A stretch of DNA of 64,000 nucleotides from Episyrphus balteatus. Taxonomy: Eukaryota > Arthropoda > Insecta > Diptera > Syrphidae. The position numbers and the translations under genes are program-made. The notes beneath the pieces are model-generated. The model ran no database searches. It saw only the letters and a program-made list of their open reading frames with translations, and was not told the DNA's origin. The stretch's first letter is position 1. The number at the start of each line of letters is the position of its first letter. Shown piece after piece: positions 1-13,035 of the stretch. The stretch covers positions 53,396,094-53,460,093 of the forward strand of contig NC_079136.1 in the NCBI RefSeq assembly GCF_945859705.1, written 5' to 3'.

Positions 1-757
1 CACGTAGAAAAAAGTATGAGCTTAAGACCTCTTTTAAGATGCGAATTTATGAAAGAAAACAGTCTTCATGACGAATCAGGACTTCACGTAGCAAATATTA
101 TGACCTTAAGACCTCTTTTAAGATGCGAATTTATGAAAGAAAACAGTCCTCAAGAGGAATCAGGACTTCACGTAGCAAAAAGTATGACCTTAAGACCTCC
201 TTTAAGATTCGAATTTATGAAAGAAAAAAGTCTTCATGATGAATCAGGACTTCACGTAGAAAAAAGTATGAGCTTAAGACCTCTTTTAAGATGCGAATTT
301 ATGAAAGAAAACAGTCTTTATGACGAATCAGGACTTCACGTAGCAAATATTATGACCTTAAGACCTCTTTTAAGATGCGAATTTATGAAAGAAAAAAGTC
401 TTCATGATGAATCAGGACTTCACGTAGAAAAAAGAATGAGCTTAAGACCTCTTTTAAGATGCGAATTTATGAAAGAAAACAGTCCTCATGATGAATCAGG
501 ACTTCACGTAGCAAAAAGTATGACCTTAAAACCTCCTTTAAGATGCGAATTTATGAACGAAAAAAGTCTTCATGACGAATCAGGACTTCACGTAGCAAAA
601 AGTATGACCTTAAGACCTCTTTTAAGATGCGAATTTATGAAAGAAAAAAGTCTTCATGACGAATTAGGACTTCACGTAGAAAAAGTATGAGCTTAAGACC
701 TCTTTTAAGATGCGAATTTATGAAAGAAAGAAGGCTTCATGATGAAAAAAGTATGAC
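1..757 (+). repeat. 84-bp tandem array (about nine copies, runs off the window start)
   Basis: Unit starts recur every 84 bp at 1, 85, 169, 253, 337, 421, 505, 589 and 673. One frame (16-690) stays open for 224 codons, giving a 28-residue repeat (for example the motif RPLLRCEFMKE). A one-base loss near 680 brings in a stop, and the last unit degenerates by about 757. Differences between units fall mostly at first and second codon positions (S/T, L/P, C/F, A/E), which argues against selected protein. Variants alternate in a three-unit pattern (MSL, MTL, MTL-PP), so the array has higher-order structure. Probably a minisatellite; coding status is unproven. Confidence 0.9.
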
Positions 758-3740
758 CTTCAGAAAAAAAATTGTTTTTTTTTTGTTTCTCAAGACGACA
801 ATACCATTAGAGCTACAAAACTGAAGCAAGTGGACAGTAACAAGCCAAGTTTGGCTGGTATTGGAATTTTGTAAATACTTTTAAAATGCACAATATTCCT
901 TTTTAGAGCTACAACAGGTTTTTTTTTCAAAATTCCGCTGAAAAAAAAAAAAACAGATATTATTTCATACCTTCAAATAGAATAGTAGGTATTATTTCTT
1001 AATGTCTTTACTGTAGCTAGCTGTGCTTATTTTTGTCAAGCAAAAATAAATTTTGTATTTCCTATGAGTAATTTACTGCATTTCCGATCCGTTGAAGCAA
1101 TTGAGACCATTACATATGAGGAACATTGAATGACAAAAATGTTTCATGTCTTTTTATATAAATTAAAAATATTATAAAATCAGTTATTGACAACTTTCAC
1201 TTTATTGATTCATTTGAAACAACTCATCAACATAAATTATAAAATCCTTTAAGTTCAAATTGCATCTTAAATTTCAGCACCATAATATCCCGCCCGCAGA
1301 GTTGTATGGCCAATTTGACCAACTTACCCTCTCTGTTTCTAATCAACAACAACTTCTTCATCTATTTAATTAAAAGTGTTCTCACCTTAACCAGATCCTA
1401 ATTTATGGCCAAGTTCATCAATGAAACTGACTTCATGTGTTTGTATCTATATTCTATAGATAGATACAGCGAGGATAACCAAGAAGGAAGAGATCTCCGT
1501 ATAACACACCGTAATGCCCAGCTTCCTTTCGATTAAAGAAAATCAATGAAAAAACGGAATCCGCACAGCACAAAGATGTTTAGTTTTTTTAGTATATAGA
1601 CACCCAAACTAACGGTATGTTGGAAATACTTGCAGTGAAAACTCAATCAATTGGTATTTTTTTCTATAGTCTCTGTCCACTTGGCAAGCTTAAAAGAGAG
1701 ATGGTTTAGTGGAATTAAAGACAGATATAAGGGAGAACGCAAAAAATCCTTAAAAAAAAGTTAGGGGGAATGAGAAAAAATAAATACCTTAACAACCCTC
1801 CCAACGGGCGGTAAATTGATTTTCAAAAATGTCCCCGTGCGAAACATCGAAGCAAGACGTCGTGTCGCGTCGTCGTCGCTTTAGTTTTTTTTTTTTTTCA
1901 AACATAGCCAAGTCCTGGTCGTCAGTATAGTTGCTTTGCAATGGTGTTGGAGCATGAGTGAGCATTTTGTTGACGACATCGGCAACATAGACGTGTCGCT
2001 TTTAGTCATAGCAGTTTGCCGTCAGAAAAGCGATTTAATTCGCTTTCTCTAACGATCTTCCTCCTGCCGTGCAACACGACTCAGGATAGTTCTCTCACTC
2101 ACTAAGAGAGTCCCTAGTCCACCCACCTTTAATCGCACACACAAACACACTTTACTGCTTCGGCTTCCTCGAATGTCCTTATTGAATTCTATATTGAAGT
2201 ATTTGTCGCCTTTTAACCTCCCTCCATCACCCTCTTTTGTCAAGAATGGTATCTTGTCAGTATAGTACGGTTTCATTTAGTTCGCTTGACAACAACGACG
2301 ACGACGGTGTCCGTGTTAAGCAGGACAACAAAGAGCAAAAAGAAAAAAAAAATATATAAAAGCTATATGAAGAAGAGGAAAAAAAATAAGTGAGTGTCAG
2401 GAAACACGTCCGGGATACCTACTTGTATATTAGGAAACCCAAGCAAACTGCAATGTTGGTTAGTTGCGGGCCTTCGACTTTGCTTTTGCTAACAATCTAA
2501 TTTCTTCATGTATCGACGACGAGACGACTAACGCGAAATAAGCAAGGACATCACACTTCCTACTTCTTTCCACTATGTGTGGACTCCGGTCTATCTACTC
2601 CTCGATAACACATCTCTGAGATAAGGATTCTCACAGGGAGTTCATATAAACATCACGGGATATGTCATGAACTTGTCTTTCCCAACTATATTATACACGA
2701 TGAGATGTTCGAGAACGGCGACAGGCAATATCGGCGACAACAAGCAAACCCAGGTCGAAATAAAAGCGAATTTAATTAAAATCCTGATTATCCCGTGGTG
2801 GGTTTGACTTCATTTAGAAAATTGCAAATATAGACGCATTTTACTTGCGTGTTATGGGTAGTGTGAATGTAGGTGAATGTAAGATTTTGTTCATGTGATG
2901 AAACTCGGTGTGATAGAGAAATCAAATTTTCACCACGTGATTACGTATCATAAAGAAAAGATTCTTAATACAATATTATGTAAGAATCTTCTTGGAAAGT
3001 CCAAAATTAAAAAAATTCTGCCAATTTCTTTGAAATACTTTTGCAAATTTTTAATTTAGATAAAGCTTTTGTAGGTACACTTGTAAATACATAAAGTCTA
3101 TTTTTCGATGAAAAATAAAAATAATTTTTTTTTTACATTACAACATTACAATTTTTGGATATTAAATTTTGGCATCTGTTAGTCGTGTTTCTATCTTTTA
3201 TTTTGTACAGATCAAGCTGCAAATAAACAGCTTGTATTCTTTTAAAAACTAGAGTAACATAATATCATATTTTTATGACTTTTAATAATTGAAAAATCTA
3301 AGTATATTAAAATCGTAATAAAATGTTACACATACGCCACAGTGACCATTTTCTTTTACAAATAAAATTAATTATTTTTCTTATCTAAACCACAATAAGC
3401 ATCACATGTAAAATTTAGAATTAAGGGATTTTTATATTTTTACATTAGGGTGTACCTTATAATATTTTTCCATACCAAATAATATGAACTTTTATTTTTT
3501 TTTTTTTTGAAAAATCATTTCTTTGAAAACCGACAAAAGAATTGTACTGAAACTTTGGTTCTATGAGTCAGTTTATTATTTGCTTTTTAACGATTAAAAA
3601 ATATTTTTCTTGAAGTTCATTGTCATTGTCATACAAGAAACTAAATGGCATAATTCGTATGGAAGTCCAAACCATTTAAATAATCTTTTACTAACTTTAA
3701 ACAAAATTTTAAAAAATACAAATTAATTTTGTTTCAGATC
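758..3740. other. No gene seen; AT-rich flank and a more complex stretch
   Basis: About 1300-2900 is of more balanced composition, without a convincing ORF or repeat. 2900-3740 is very AT-rich with T and A runs. The only recognisable item is the dispersed motif at 3324-3346, listed separately. Confidence 0.6.
3324..3346 (+). repeat. Dispersed motif, copy 1 (TACACATACGCCACAGTG)
   Basis: Near-identical strings occur at 14086-14107 (two changes in the core) and 28681-28701, each preceded by an A-rich stretch. They may mark the end of a repeat family, but the flanks differ too much to define an element. Confidence 0.5.
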
Positions 3741-5662
3741 TTTTTTTTTCAAACGTCGGTAATTAAAAATACTTTAAAGTCTATATACTAAAAATTGCCG
3801 TGTTGCCGTTTGGATTTTTTAAATTTGATTGAAATTTGTGAACAAAAAAAAATTTTTTTCAAAAATTTTTCTTAAATTTCATAAATTAATTGATATCAAA
3901 AGGTTGTCTAGGAAATTCAAGGAAAACAAATGTATGGGATTAAGGGACAATCTTCCATCGTTCAAGCGATTGATGCAGTTTTCTCTTTAATTGACTTCAA
4001 ACACAAAAAAAAATATTTGAACACAACGGCAACACCTAAAATATTTAAATATACATTTTTAAAAAGCTAGAAGCTTAGTCATTGTTGTAAATTAAGTTAA
4101 TTGAATTATGTGCTTTTGAAAAAAAATTATTGAAAAAATTTTAACATGTCGTTTTTAAAACTTTTTCGAAATATAAATTGCATTTATTTTTTATTTTTTT
4201 TTTTTTGCCACATTTATTATGATTTGAAATTATGTCAATATGGATTACAGTTTATAAAAAAAATAAAAAGGATTTCATTTTCGAAGAACTTTTTTTAATA
4301 AAAGTTTTGAAAAAAAAAATTTTAACTTTTTTTTTTTTAATCATTTACTGTTGAAAATAGCAAAAATTTAAAGTTCTTATTTACCAAAGTTTTTATCAAA
4401 AAAAACCCATTGAAATTGAAGTAATTTTGAATTTTTTTTCAAAAGTGTGATATATAATTACCTTTTCTGTTTCGGAATTCAGCTGATAATATTTATGGCC
4501 CAAAATTTCTTTAAAATAAGTTCATATTTTATTAGAAAAAGTTTGAAAAAAAGTCATTTTAAATTTTTTTTAATAACATTTTTTTTTTTAATTCTGAGTT
4601 TAAGGACCATTTTTTCAAAAACTCTTATTTAAATTTAGTGGATTTAAATTTTTTAAGAGATAAGAATGAGCTTCTGGCTTTTTAAAAATGTATTTTAAAA
4701 TACTGTAGGTGTTGCCGTTGTTCTCAAAATATTTTTTTTTGTGTTTAAAGTCAGATTGTGAGAAAATTGCATTTATCGCTTAAACGATGGAAGATTGTCC
4801 CTTACTCCTTTATATTTTGTTTTCCTTAAATTTTCTAGAGAATCTTTTGCTACACCGAAAAAAAAAAACCAATATCAATTTAACATTTTTTAAATATCAA
4901 ATTAAAATTTTTTAAATATCAGCCAAAAATGCTCTATAAAATGTGTTTTATGATATTTAAAATGTTAAAACAACATTTTTATTATCAGGATGATATTTAA
5001 ATGTCATATTTTGGAAATTTTTTTTGATATTTTATTATCATTTTTTCATATCAATTTCTCATTCCAAATTATTGAAAAATATTAAATAAAAAATTCTTAA
5101 TGTGTACTAATTTAAAGGCGCTTTGTGTTTTTTCGAAGTAAAATGTATGATTTACTGAGAAAATTTGATCGGAACTAAGATTTTACTTCACATAGTTTGG
5201 GAGAAAATAACAAAACAATTATATCACCTATAATAGAAAATATAAAAGAAAGAAAATTCTTAAAATAATAAAAATAATAAAAATGAAAAGAAAAGAAATA
5301 GGTTTCATTATAATAAACTAAAACGTAAAATCTAGTCAACATCTATATTTTAATTGTCAAAGTGAAATTTTCACTATCCCACCTGAAATTAAAAAATGTC
5401 AAAATGATATGATAAAATATCAAAATTGATATTTTAATTGTTGGACGACTTTTGTCACTAAAAAATGTTAATTTGATAGCTGTTATTATCAAATTTTTTT
5501 TCGGTGTATCATTTGATTTATGAAATTTAAGCAAAAAAAAAATGGTTTTGTTGAAAAAAAATTTAATTTTAATTAAAAAAAAAAAAACAATACGGCAACA
5601 TCGGCCATTTTTAATCTATAGACTTTTAAGTATTTTTTATTACCTACGTTTGAAAAAAAAAA
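3741..5662. mobile_element. Large foldback (inverted-repeat) element, interrupted by a MITE
   Basis: The left arm 3741-4078 is an imperfect reverse complement of 4667-4852 joined to 5507-5662. Shared landmarks are CAAACGT at the outer ends, GCCGTGTTGCCG / CGGCAACATCGGC, the block around GGGACAATCTTCCATCGTT (3945) and its reverse near 4786, and GTTGCCGTTG near the inner ends. The right arm is split by the element at 4853-5506. The central part (4079-4666) has no usable ORF. Another copy of the right-arm sequence lies at 28430-28650. No transposase is present, so the element is non-autonomous; the superfamily is not determined. Confidence 0.75.
4853..5506. mobile_element. TA-flanked MITE (mariner/Tc1-like termini)
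   Basis: Starts CACCGAAAAAAAA and ends TTTTTTTTCGGTG, with TA on each side (4851-4852 and 5507-5508). Subterminal sequence also matches inverted (AACATTTTTTA). Removing the element and one TA restores the right arm of the host foldback, as shown by its uninterrupted left arm. No ORF of note. TA duplication is typical of the Tc1/mariner superfamily; assignment beyond that is inference. Confidence 0.75.
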
Positions 5663-8600
5663 TCGTCAAATCAGAGCTGTTCGGCCGGGTTCCCTAATAA
5701 TTTGCTTTAGTTACTCTACTAAAATGTAAAATTTTAAAAATTGACCCGTATTTTAAAATTTTGCATTGCTTACTTTGTAGTTGTACTGTTATGTAATGTA
5801 CTTAAAATTTTTCAAAAATTCGTAATTTCAATCTTCTCATGAAAATAAAGCCTTATTTCAAATTGGGCCTTATTTCGTCAGGCGTTATTTCACCAAAAAT
5901 TGAAAATAATTAAAGCAAATTATATGCCAAATTTATGTTTTTCAAACTTAAAGCAAAATTGAAAATTTGACCTTATTAGCCATATTCTACAACAAAATTT
6001 TAAACAAAATCATTTGAGCCATTTTTGAAAAAAAAAATAAATAATAAATAAACTTCTCATTTTCCTTATATGACAGATACCGTCATGACAGGAACGTCTT
6101 CGAAGTTCTTTTTTCAGTTTTATGAAAAAAAAAAAAAATATACTCCAGGAGGGCTAAATCTGAATTTCAAGATGGGTGATTCAATATACCGAACCAACAT
6201 TTCTGTAAAGTAGTTATCTCAAAAAGGTTCTTGACAACTAAAGCCTTGTCTTGCAGAAGCAGATCTTCATTTACCGGCTTTCTGATTTAATGACCACAAA
6301 ACTTTAGGTATTTGAACCTTACGGCCAATTAAAAATAGAAAAAAGTGCTGACAAAAATTAAGACGTATTGTAAGAAATCGGTAATAATGACGTTCAAAAA
6401 TAGTAATTTGGGATTTAATATTGTTTTATACCGTAATTTTAATGCTCAATATTGCGTTGGTTTTTTTTTTTTTTGTATGCAATTTCCAAATATCAAAACA
6501 AAGGTTGGTCTAAGAAAATAGTTAAATCTTACTTTCAAGCTAGTTCACATTCTTCAAAATTAAAGTTTTCTATTTCTACCTTAAATGTATCTATACAAAA
6601 TTTAATGGCAAACAAACATTCATACAAATAAAATTGTATCCATGGACTGTTGCCTTATAAATTGAAGCTGGAAAGAGGGCAAAAATTGATGTGATAAAAG
6701 TTGTGTGTCCTTTTTTTTAGAAAATATTGAATGTTCGGCCATCGAAAGTATTTCCGCGAGAAATCCCCTAAGGGACAAAATAGCCTTCTTATACATATCA
6801 TCTATTTTCGGCCATATTCGGCCCCTTTCTCTAGTCCTGCTCCAAATCACCCATCTGACATTTATGTGTATGAAAGTTTGTAGATATGTCGGAGAAAAGG
6901 GTCTTTTACGTTGACATACCACGAAGGCTATCTTATTCGTTTGGCAAATAAATGGAGATTCAAAAAAAAAAAATTAAACCCTCACAAGATACAGCTTTGG
7001 GAATAACGTGTGTCCACCGTTTGTAGTTGTCGTTATTGTCGACGTCGTTGCTCGCAACTACTAGCGATTTCACATGTCCTCAAAAACCATTCTGAAAATT
7101 CACTCTCGTCCCGTTTCGTAATCCAACAACACAAAACACGCACGTTTCAATAAAATTTTTATACAAACACATACAGGTTTCGCATCCTTCGCATCCATAT
7201 AAGTTTGTATATGTTATGTATGTTTGTAGAAAACAAGTTATCCATTTGGGACTAACGACAAAAAGGACGAAAGGCAATGGCTCTAGCTAAGGCAGCAGCG
7301 AAGATTTGACACGGGAACACACATTTTCGGACAACGCAACGACGCGCACAAGGCGATTTTTCCATAATATCCTTGTGCATTGTATGCGAAATAAGATATT
7401 CCTCCCCAACCATCAATCCAATCTATCTCTCTACCCACCCCCTGCAAAATTCTCCATGCTTATTCTCTTTCTAACGGCAAAACGAATATGTTGGCGAAGG
7501 ATACTTCCGTCCGTCTGTCGTCCGTTTGTTCGTCGCGTTGGCGTTTATATATGTCGTTGTCGTTGCCATTGCTTTTTGTATATATGTATGCGAGTATGTT
7601 GTGTTTCTTCAAGGACCCAAGTAGGCGATTTTTTCTTCATTTCGCAAAAAGGACTTTTTTTTTGCCTCAATCCCTGCTTCTCATCTTCCACTCCCCTCAA
7701 CCGTGTTTGTTCGGTTTTTTGCGCGCGTGTGATGGGCTGCGCGTTATTTATTTTCCTTTAGCGCTTTTTTGTCCGCCACCCTTGGGCTTAGGTTGGATAT
7801 ATCATTTTTTTTTTTCGTTTCGTGTTTGGTCCTTTTTCGTCCTGCCATTTCTGCTACTGATGGTTTTTCACATGTGAGTGGGGTTTTTTTTTTTTTTTCG
7901 TGTGTCCTTTTTTTTTTTTGTTAACAATGTACCACACATAAGATGTGGAATAAATTGGAAAAAATAAGACGAAGAAGAGGAGAAGATTCTAAGGATAAAA
8001 GAAGGCTCACCACTGCATGATGATGATTACGAAAAAAAAGAGGTTTTTTGCAGGGGGGAGATGAAGCGGGTTGGCAGCAAGGAGGGTTTAAGTCGAGGGT
8101 AGATGGCCGGCCTTAGATGGATTTTCTTTTTACCCTTTTGGGAATTCTTAAAACGGTTTTTTTTTGTGTGTGGGGGCCAACCGTGGGGCCCGTTTGACTG
8201 AAAATGAAAACGGACATTGGATGGACGGGACGAGTACAAAAAAAAAAACACATATCGAATTTACCAAGGATGAGAAAATATTTTTCATCTTTCTCAAAAT
8301 GGGGTGGCTGAAATTTGGATGAGGGGATGGTTGATGGTTGGGTTTGGTCACCGCTTGCGTGTGTTATTTTCATCTTCTTTACTTTTTTTGCACTTTACTT
8401 TACAGTGTGTGCTCTGCATTGGTGGATTTGTGGTATGGTGAGCTTTTTAACCCAAAAATAAAGATTCGAGAAAAAAAAATATAACTGTTAGGCCTTAGTT
8501 GCCTGGTTATAGAAGGTCCGTGTCCCGTCTCACTATGGGGTGCAATGCCGCATTGAATAATTCATAATGTGCGTTCATCCCTTTAGGCTTTATATACAAT

Positions 8601-9363
8601 TTTATTTTGTTTTGCTTCTCATCTCTCCAACATTTGAAGTGTTGTATACTTTTTTTTTAAGTTGTTGTTGTTGGAAGACCGCTCCGCTGAGAAACGGTAA
8701 TTTTTAGAACGTTTTACTCAAATGAAGACTTAAACGTATCGAATTGTGGTAATTTTTCAAGGCACTACTTATACTTTTTTTTTTGGGAATTTTTTTCTCT
8801 TTTTTTTTAGATTGATTTGCCCTGTTTGACCATTTTGGTCAAAACGAAACACACCACTGAAGGATATTATATATAGCTAAAGATGAAAATGAAGAAGAAT
8901 GATTCAGGATAATTTATAATCGAAAACATTTATTTGTGTGTGCGAGAGATGGTTACCCATACAAAAATAAATTGTGAGTTCTAAGTAAGTGAGTAGCCTT
9001 TTATTTTTTGTGCTGTTGCTGTTTGTTGTTGTTTTGTGCCCGTGGGGAAAAAGGTTCATAATATTATGAGTGCTTCATTTAAAAAAAATTGAAAACGTTT
9101 TCAGTTTCAGTCTTTAAGATAAATTGATAGTATTTTAAGAGTTAAGTTGACCTTTAAAATTCGAAATGACTAAGAAATTGGGGAAAAATTCGTTTAGAAA
9201 AGTATTTTGCTCGAATGTTAAAGCACACACTTTTTTTGTGTGTCGGTGTAGTTAAGCAAAAATTATAATATTATTATTTATTTAGAAATTTCACGAAACA
9301 AAGTAGCTATTACATTTGTTTTCTTGTATAAAAACGAATTTAAAAACAAAAATCGTTAAAACT
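5663..9363. other. No gene seen; plain non-repetitive DNA
   Basis: 5663-6600 is AT-rich. About 6620-8900 is richer in G and C with long T runs (near 7795, 7885 and 8160). Several short ORFs on both strands are low-complexity and overlap each other, as expected by chance. Scattered AGGAC/GTCCT pentamers occur around 7074-7905. Confidence 0.55.
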
Positions 9364-9533
9364 GGGGTGAGATTCTGTATGGCGAAAACGAACAAACGTT
9401 TTCGTGTGTGCGAAAGGTTTGATTCATACAACTTGAAAAACGAAAGAATTTGTTCTGTATCTGTCACAAATTTTCTTTCGTTTTTCAAAAACGAACGATC
9501 GTTTTCGTTTCGTTTTTTATAGAATGTACCCCC
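9364..9533. mobile_element. Candidate short MITE with GGGGT ends
   Basis: Begins GGGGTGAGATTCTGTATGG and ends ATAGAATGTACCCC, an imperfect inverted repeat. The ends are followed internally by GCGAAAACG and CGTTTTCG. No clear target duplication, so boundaries are tentative. Confidence 0.45.
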
Positions 9534-9701
9534 TGTTGTTTATGTAAAACATGTACCTATTATTTTTATAGTTTATTCATCATAAAAAGTTTTTTTTTTT
9601 AATTCAAAAAATAAATTGGTTATTATTTATCAACCTCTTTTCAAAAACAAAGAAATTAAAAAAAAAAAATTGAAATTTATTTTTCAATTTCAAAAATATC
9701 T

Positions 9702-10311
9702 CGACTGAAAAGGTAAAGTATCTTAACCTCATTGCCATTTTAAAGGCCTACAGTTCTGTCGTATCGGCATCTTTCAATCTCACCCCTTAGCATTTTTATG
9801 CACAAAAACAATTTCATCTTATGTTCAAAAGACACATATTCAAAACCTTAAGTAGACTTAAGATTATATTGGGTTAAGACTTTATTTATTATTGTGAAAT
9901 CTTAAATTATCTTATGTTGACTTAAGATATTTTCGCGCGTGCCAGCAGAAACAAAAAGTCATCCTTAAGTTGACATAAGATAAAATATTTTAAAAAATTC
10001 CGAAAGAGTGTGAAAAGGCAAATCATGTGATGTAAACTTAAGATGTTGGAAATTAATACAAAATACAATTTATAAAAAAGCCAAACTATCTTAAGTCATA
10101 TTTAACGTGTTTAAGTCCTTATAACTAGAAAAATATTAAAAATATCCTTTTGAAATAAATTTAAGAAAAATAATCATAAAATTTGACATCTAAATGTTTT
10201 ATACAATTAAATCTACACTTGAAAGAATTTTTGGGAGGCAGCTTTGAAGTTTGTTTTTGCTCTCCTGAAAAATCATCAAAAATGACATAAGATACTTTAC
10301 CTTTTCAGTCG
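9702..10311. mobile_element. MITE-like element with 24-bp perfect TIRs
   Basis: 9702-9725 begins CGACTGAAAAGGTAAAGTAT and is exactly reverse-complemented at 10288-10311. The 560-bp interior is rich in CTTAAG / CTTATGT / ACATAAG words, many of them in inverted pairs. No coding potential and no obvious target duplication. Confidence 0.7.
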
Positions 10312-10796
10312 TTTTTATTAAATTTTCTGTATAATAATGTTAAAATGGGAGAAATCGTTCGCAATAAATTCAGAAATCAAAAAACCGTTCTTTGGTTTAA
10401 AAAAAAAATATTTTTTTTTGTTTTCAAAAATTGAAATAGTTGCAATAATTTTAACCAAAATCTAATCTTAAAATTAAACTAGGAAACCCGCCGACGAGCT
10501 ATTCTAGCTATAAGAAGCTTATGGCAATAAAGTTTCATTTTTTTTTAATGAAAAAACAAAGGAAAAATACCAATCCAATATGCATTGTGAATCCCAAAGG
10601 TAAATTAAGGACAAAAAAGACAAAATCTAAGGAAAAGCTATTTGAATTTGTATCTAGGAAAAAATAATTCTCTTGAAGCCTTTAAAAAACAGAAAATATG
10701 ATTTGAAAAGTTCTTTCTTTTCTTTTTTTTTTTGTTATTACATATCTACTTCTTGTTAAAATATTTTTTACTGTTCTTCATAAAAAAATTAAATTT

Positions 10797-11060
10797 AAGG
10801 TCCTTACAGCTCGAATCTATCGGATGCGGGGCTAGTTTGGTCCGAATAAGATGTTTTTTTTTTTCGATTTTCTGTCGGGCGAACCGCTAAATTTATTCCA
10901 TTTATCTATAGCATTAACGTTGTGAAATTTCAAGTTGTTATCTTAAGTGCAAGAGGGTGCTGATAACAGTTCAATATTTAGGTGGCCCGACCACTTTTTC
11001 CAAATTTCATTTTTTCCATACAAGCGAGGACCACCTTAGTGGGTGATTAATGAAAAAAAG
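10797..11060 (+). repeat. Dispersed repeat family C, copy 1
   Basis: Shares with 14300-14865 the blocks ATTAACGTTGTGAAATTTCA, GAGGGTGCTGAT, GACCACTTTTT and GACCACCTTA in the same order. This copy is compact, whereas the second carries about 370 bp extra after the GAGGGTGCTGAT block. No ORF. Element type unknown. Confidence 0.65.
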
Positions 11061-11559
11061 GATTAGTTCTGACTTAATCTAATACTGTGTTACTTTAGAA
11101 AGGTAAATGTTTTATAAATAAGCTTACCAACAAATCCAGCCACGAAAAAAACAAAGAAATAAAGAGTTTTCTTACAAAAAAAGTTTTGTGTTTTTTTTTT
11201 CAATTTTTCGAAAATACCAAACTTTTTTGATTTGATTTTCAGTTTTTGACTTAAAACTAATGAGAGCATTGAATTTAAAAAAAAAAAAATCTGTAGTTTC
11301 TTACATAAAATGTTGAAAAACATTAGCTTAAAATTTTTGTTTGCTTTATTTTCAAAATTATTAGTTTGAAAATAAATTTTTCAAAAACTATTTTTAACAA
11401 AAAATTATTCAAATAAAAAATAAAGGTTATTGCCCTTGCAAAATGGTATAAAAAGTGTAACCGTTGAATTTTAATATTTTTTTTCTAGCCAAGTCAAATT
11501 TTTAGAAAATTGCCCCTCTCGGATAAACCCAATCTACACGCTCTTTTGTCCTAAAAAAT

Positions 11560-11770
11560 TCAATTTTCCCCCTTGGGAATCACTCAAATCTATAAATTAA
11601 CCACCAATTTTGAAAAAAAAATCATTTGAGTGGTTGATGCTGTAGCTCAGGGTTGATAATACAGACCCACTTTTTTCTCATCATCCATTATTGTATTTTC
11701 ATTTAACATAATTTACCAATGTTCGATTTTCTTCAACGAATCCTAAACTTACTCTATGAGTAAAACGAAA
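11560..11770 (+). repeat. DINE-1-like repeat, 3'-end fragment
   Basis: Matches the tail of the fuller copies at 13036-13990 and 56811-58950. It has a GGGAATCAC block, GCTGTAGCTC, GACCCACTTTTTT, a CATCATCCATTATTGTA equivalent of the usual CATCGTAATGTCATG, and ACGAATCCTAAACTT. The CAGA microsatellite is missing from this copy. Confidence 0.6.
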
Positions 11771-13035
11771 ATTGTTGGAGCAATTTTAAATTTTAAATGC
11801 GTTTTATAGTCGCTCGGTTTCATTTGTAGATATTGTTCCACATTCAATGACTGCATTTTTACAAAACGAATTTAATTTTTCCATGTCTCCATCGTCCTTC
11901 TCTCAACAAATCACAAATCATATTATGTATGTACCTGACTACCTGCCACGATGACCATCTCAACTTATACATAAAAGTAAAACCCATTTGGCAAAACACG
12001 CAGATATCCATCAACAACAAATTATCCCGATTACAAAACCATAAACGAACCAATAAATTCGAGGATTTTATTTAATTAACTCCTCATGATTTTATTAGCC
12101 ATCTTAGACAACAACCTCCAACTCCTCTCTACCCTCTTCTCAAAGCCAAAACCTAGGTATATATTGAGATTCATGGTGATAGTGGGGTATAGACGTTTCC
12201 GTAATCTCGTTTTTATCACTTTTTTTCCTTCTTTGACTCTGTGTGTTTATATGGTCTTCATCTTCATCGTCGGTCGTCTACTACTCTGTCTATAGTTCAA
12301 ATAGAAATCCAACCAGAAAGGTATATCTTGAGTTGTTGGCTCTCCAAAAAAATACATAAACGCAATCGTAAAAGAATTTAGTGACGATATAAACACATCA
12401 TCAATAAATGAACGTTAGTTAACATAAAATTCGCACTCGTAAAATATAAATAAAAATAGAAAAAAAAAAAAAAATTGGAATAGAAGTAGGAAGATGCGTC
12501 TTGGTCCATCTTGAGTCCATCTGTCTCGAAAGCACACACTCACATTTCATGCAAGCTATAAACAGCTATAAAACTGAACCACCACAAAAATTCATTGTAT
12601 ATTATCCTGCCGAGACCCGAAGAGTAAAGATGATATATGAGCTGTTGTATATGAGATAAAGAGTGGGTAAAGAAGGTTCTATTAAAGTTCAATCTGTGAA
12701 ATCTTTTACTAGAGCGTATATCGTTTCATTCATGAGTAGTTTTTCTTAACTTTTTCTTTGAGTAGAAAAATTGAAAGAAAGAAATTGAAAGTTAGTTTTT
12801 CAAGACCACACAAACTTTCCTGTATAGAAGTTGTGAAAGAGTATTTTTTTTTTCTGTCTCTTCTTTGGGGCAATTAAGTTTAAAGTCTCGTCTTGTAATG
12901 ATGGTCTTGGAAAAAAAAGGACAATAAAACAAGAAAGGAGAATAAAACTCATAAAAGGCGACAAAAAATTATGAAATGCACTTTGAGTTAAGCATGACAA
13001 TAATCCATGGATGATATGTTTGAACTTCAAATATA
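11771..13035. other. No gene seen
   Basis: Moderately complex sequence with short chance ORFs on both strands and an A run near 12460. No repeat match within the window. Confidence 0.5.
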
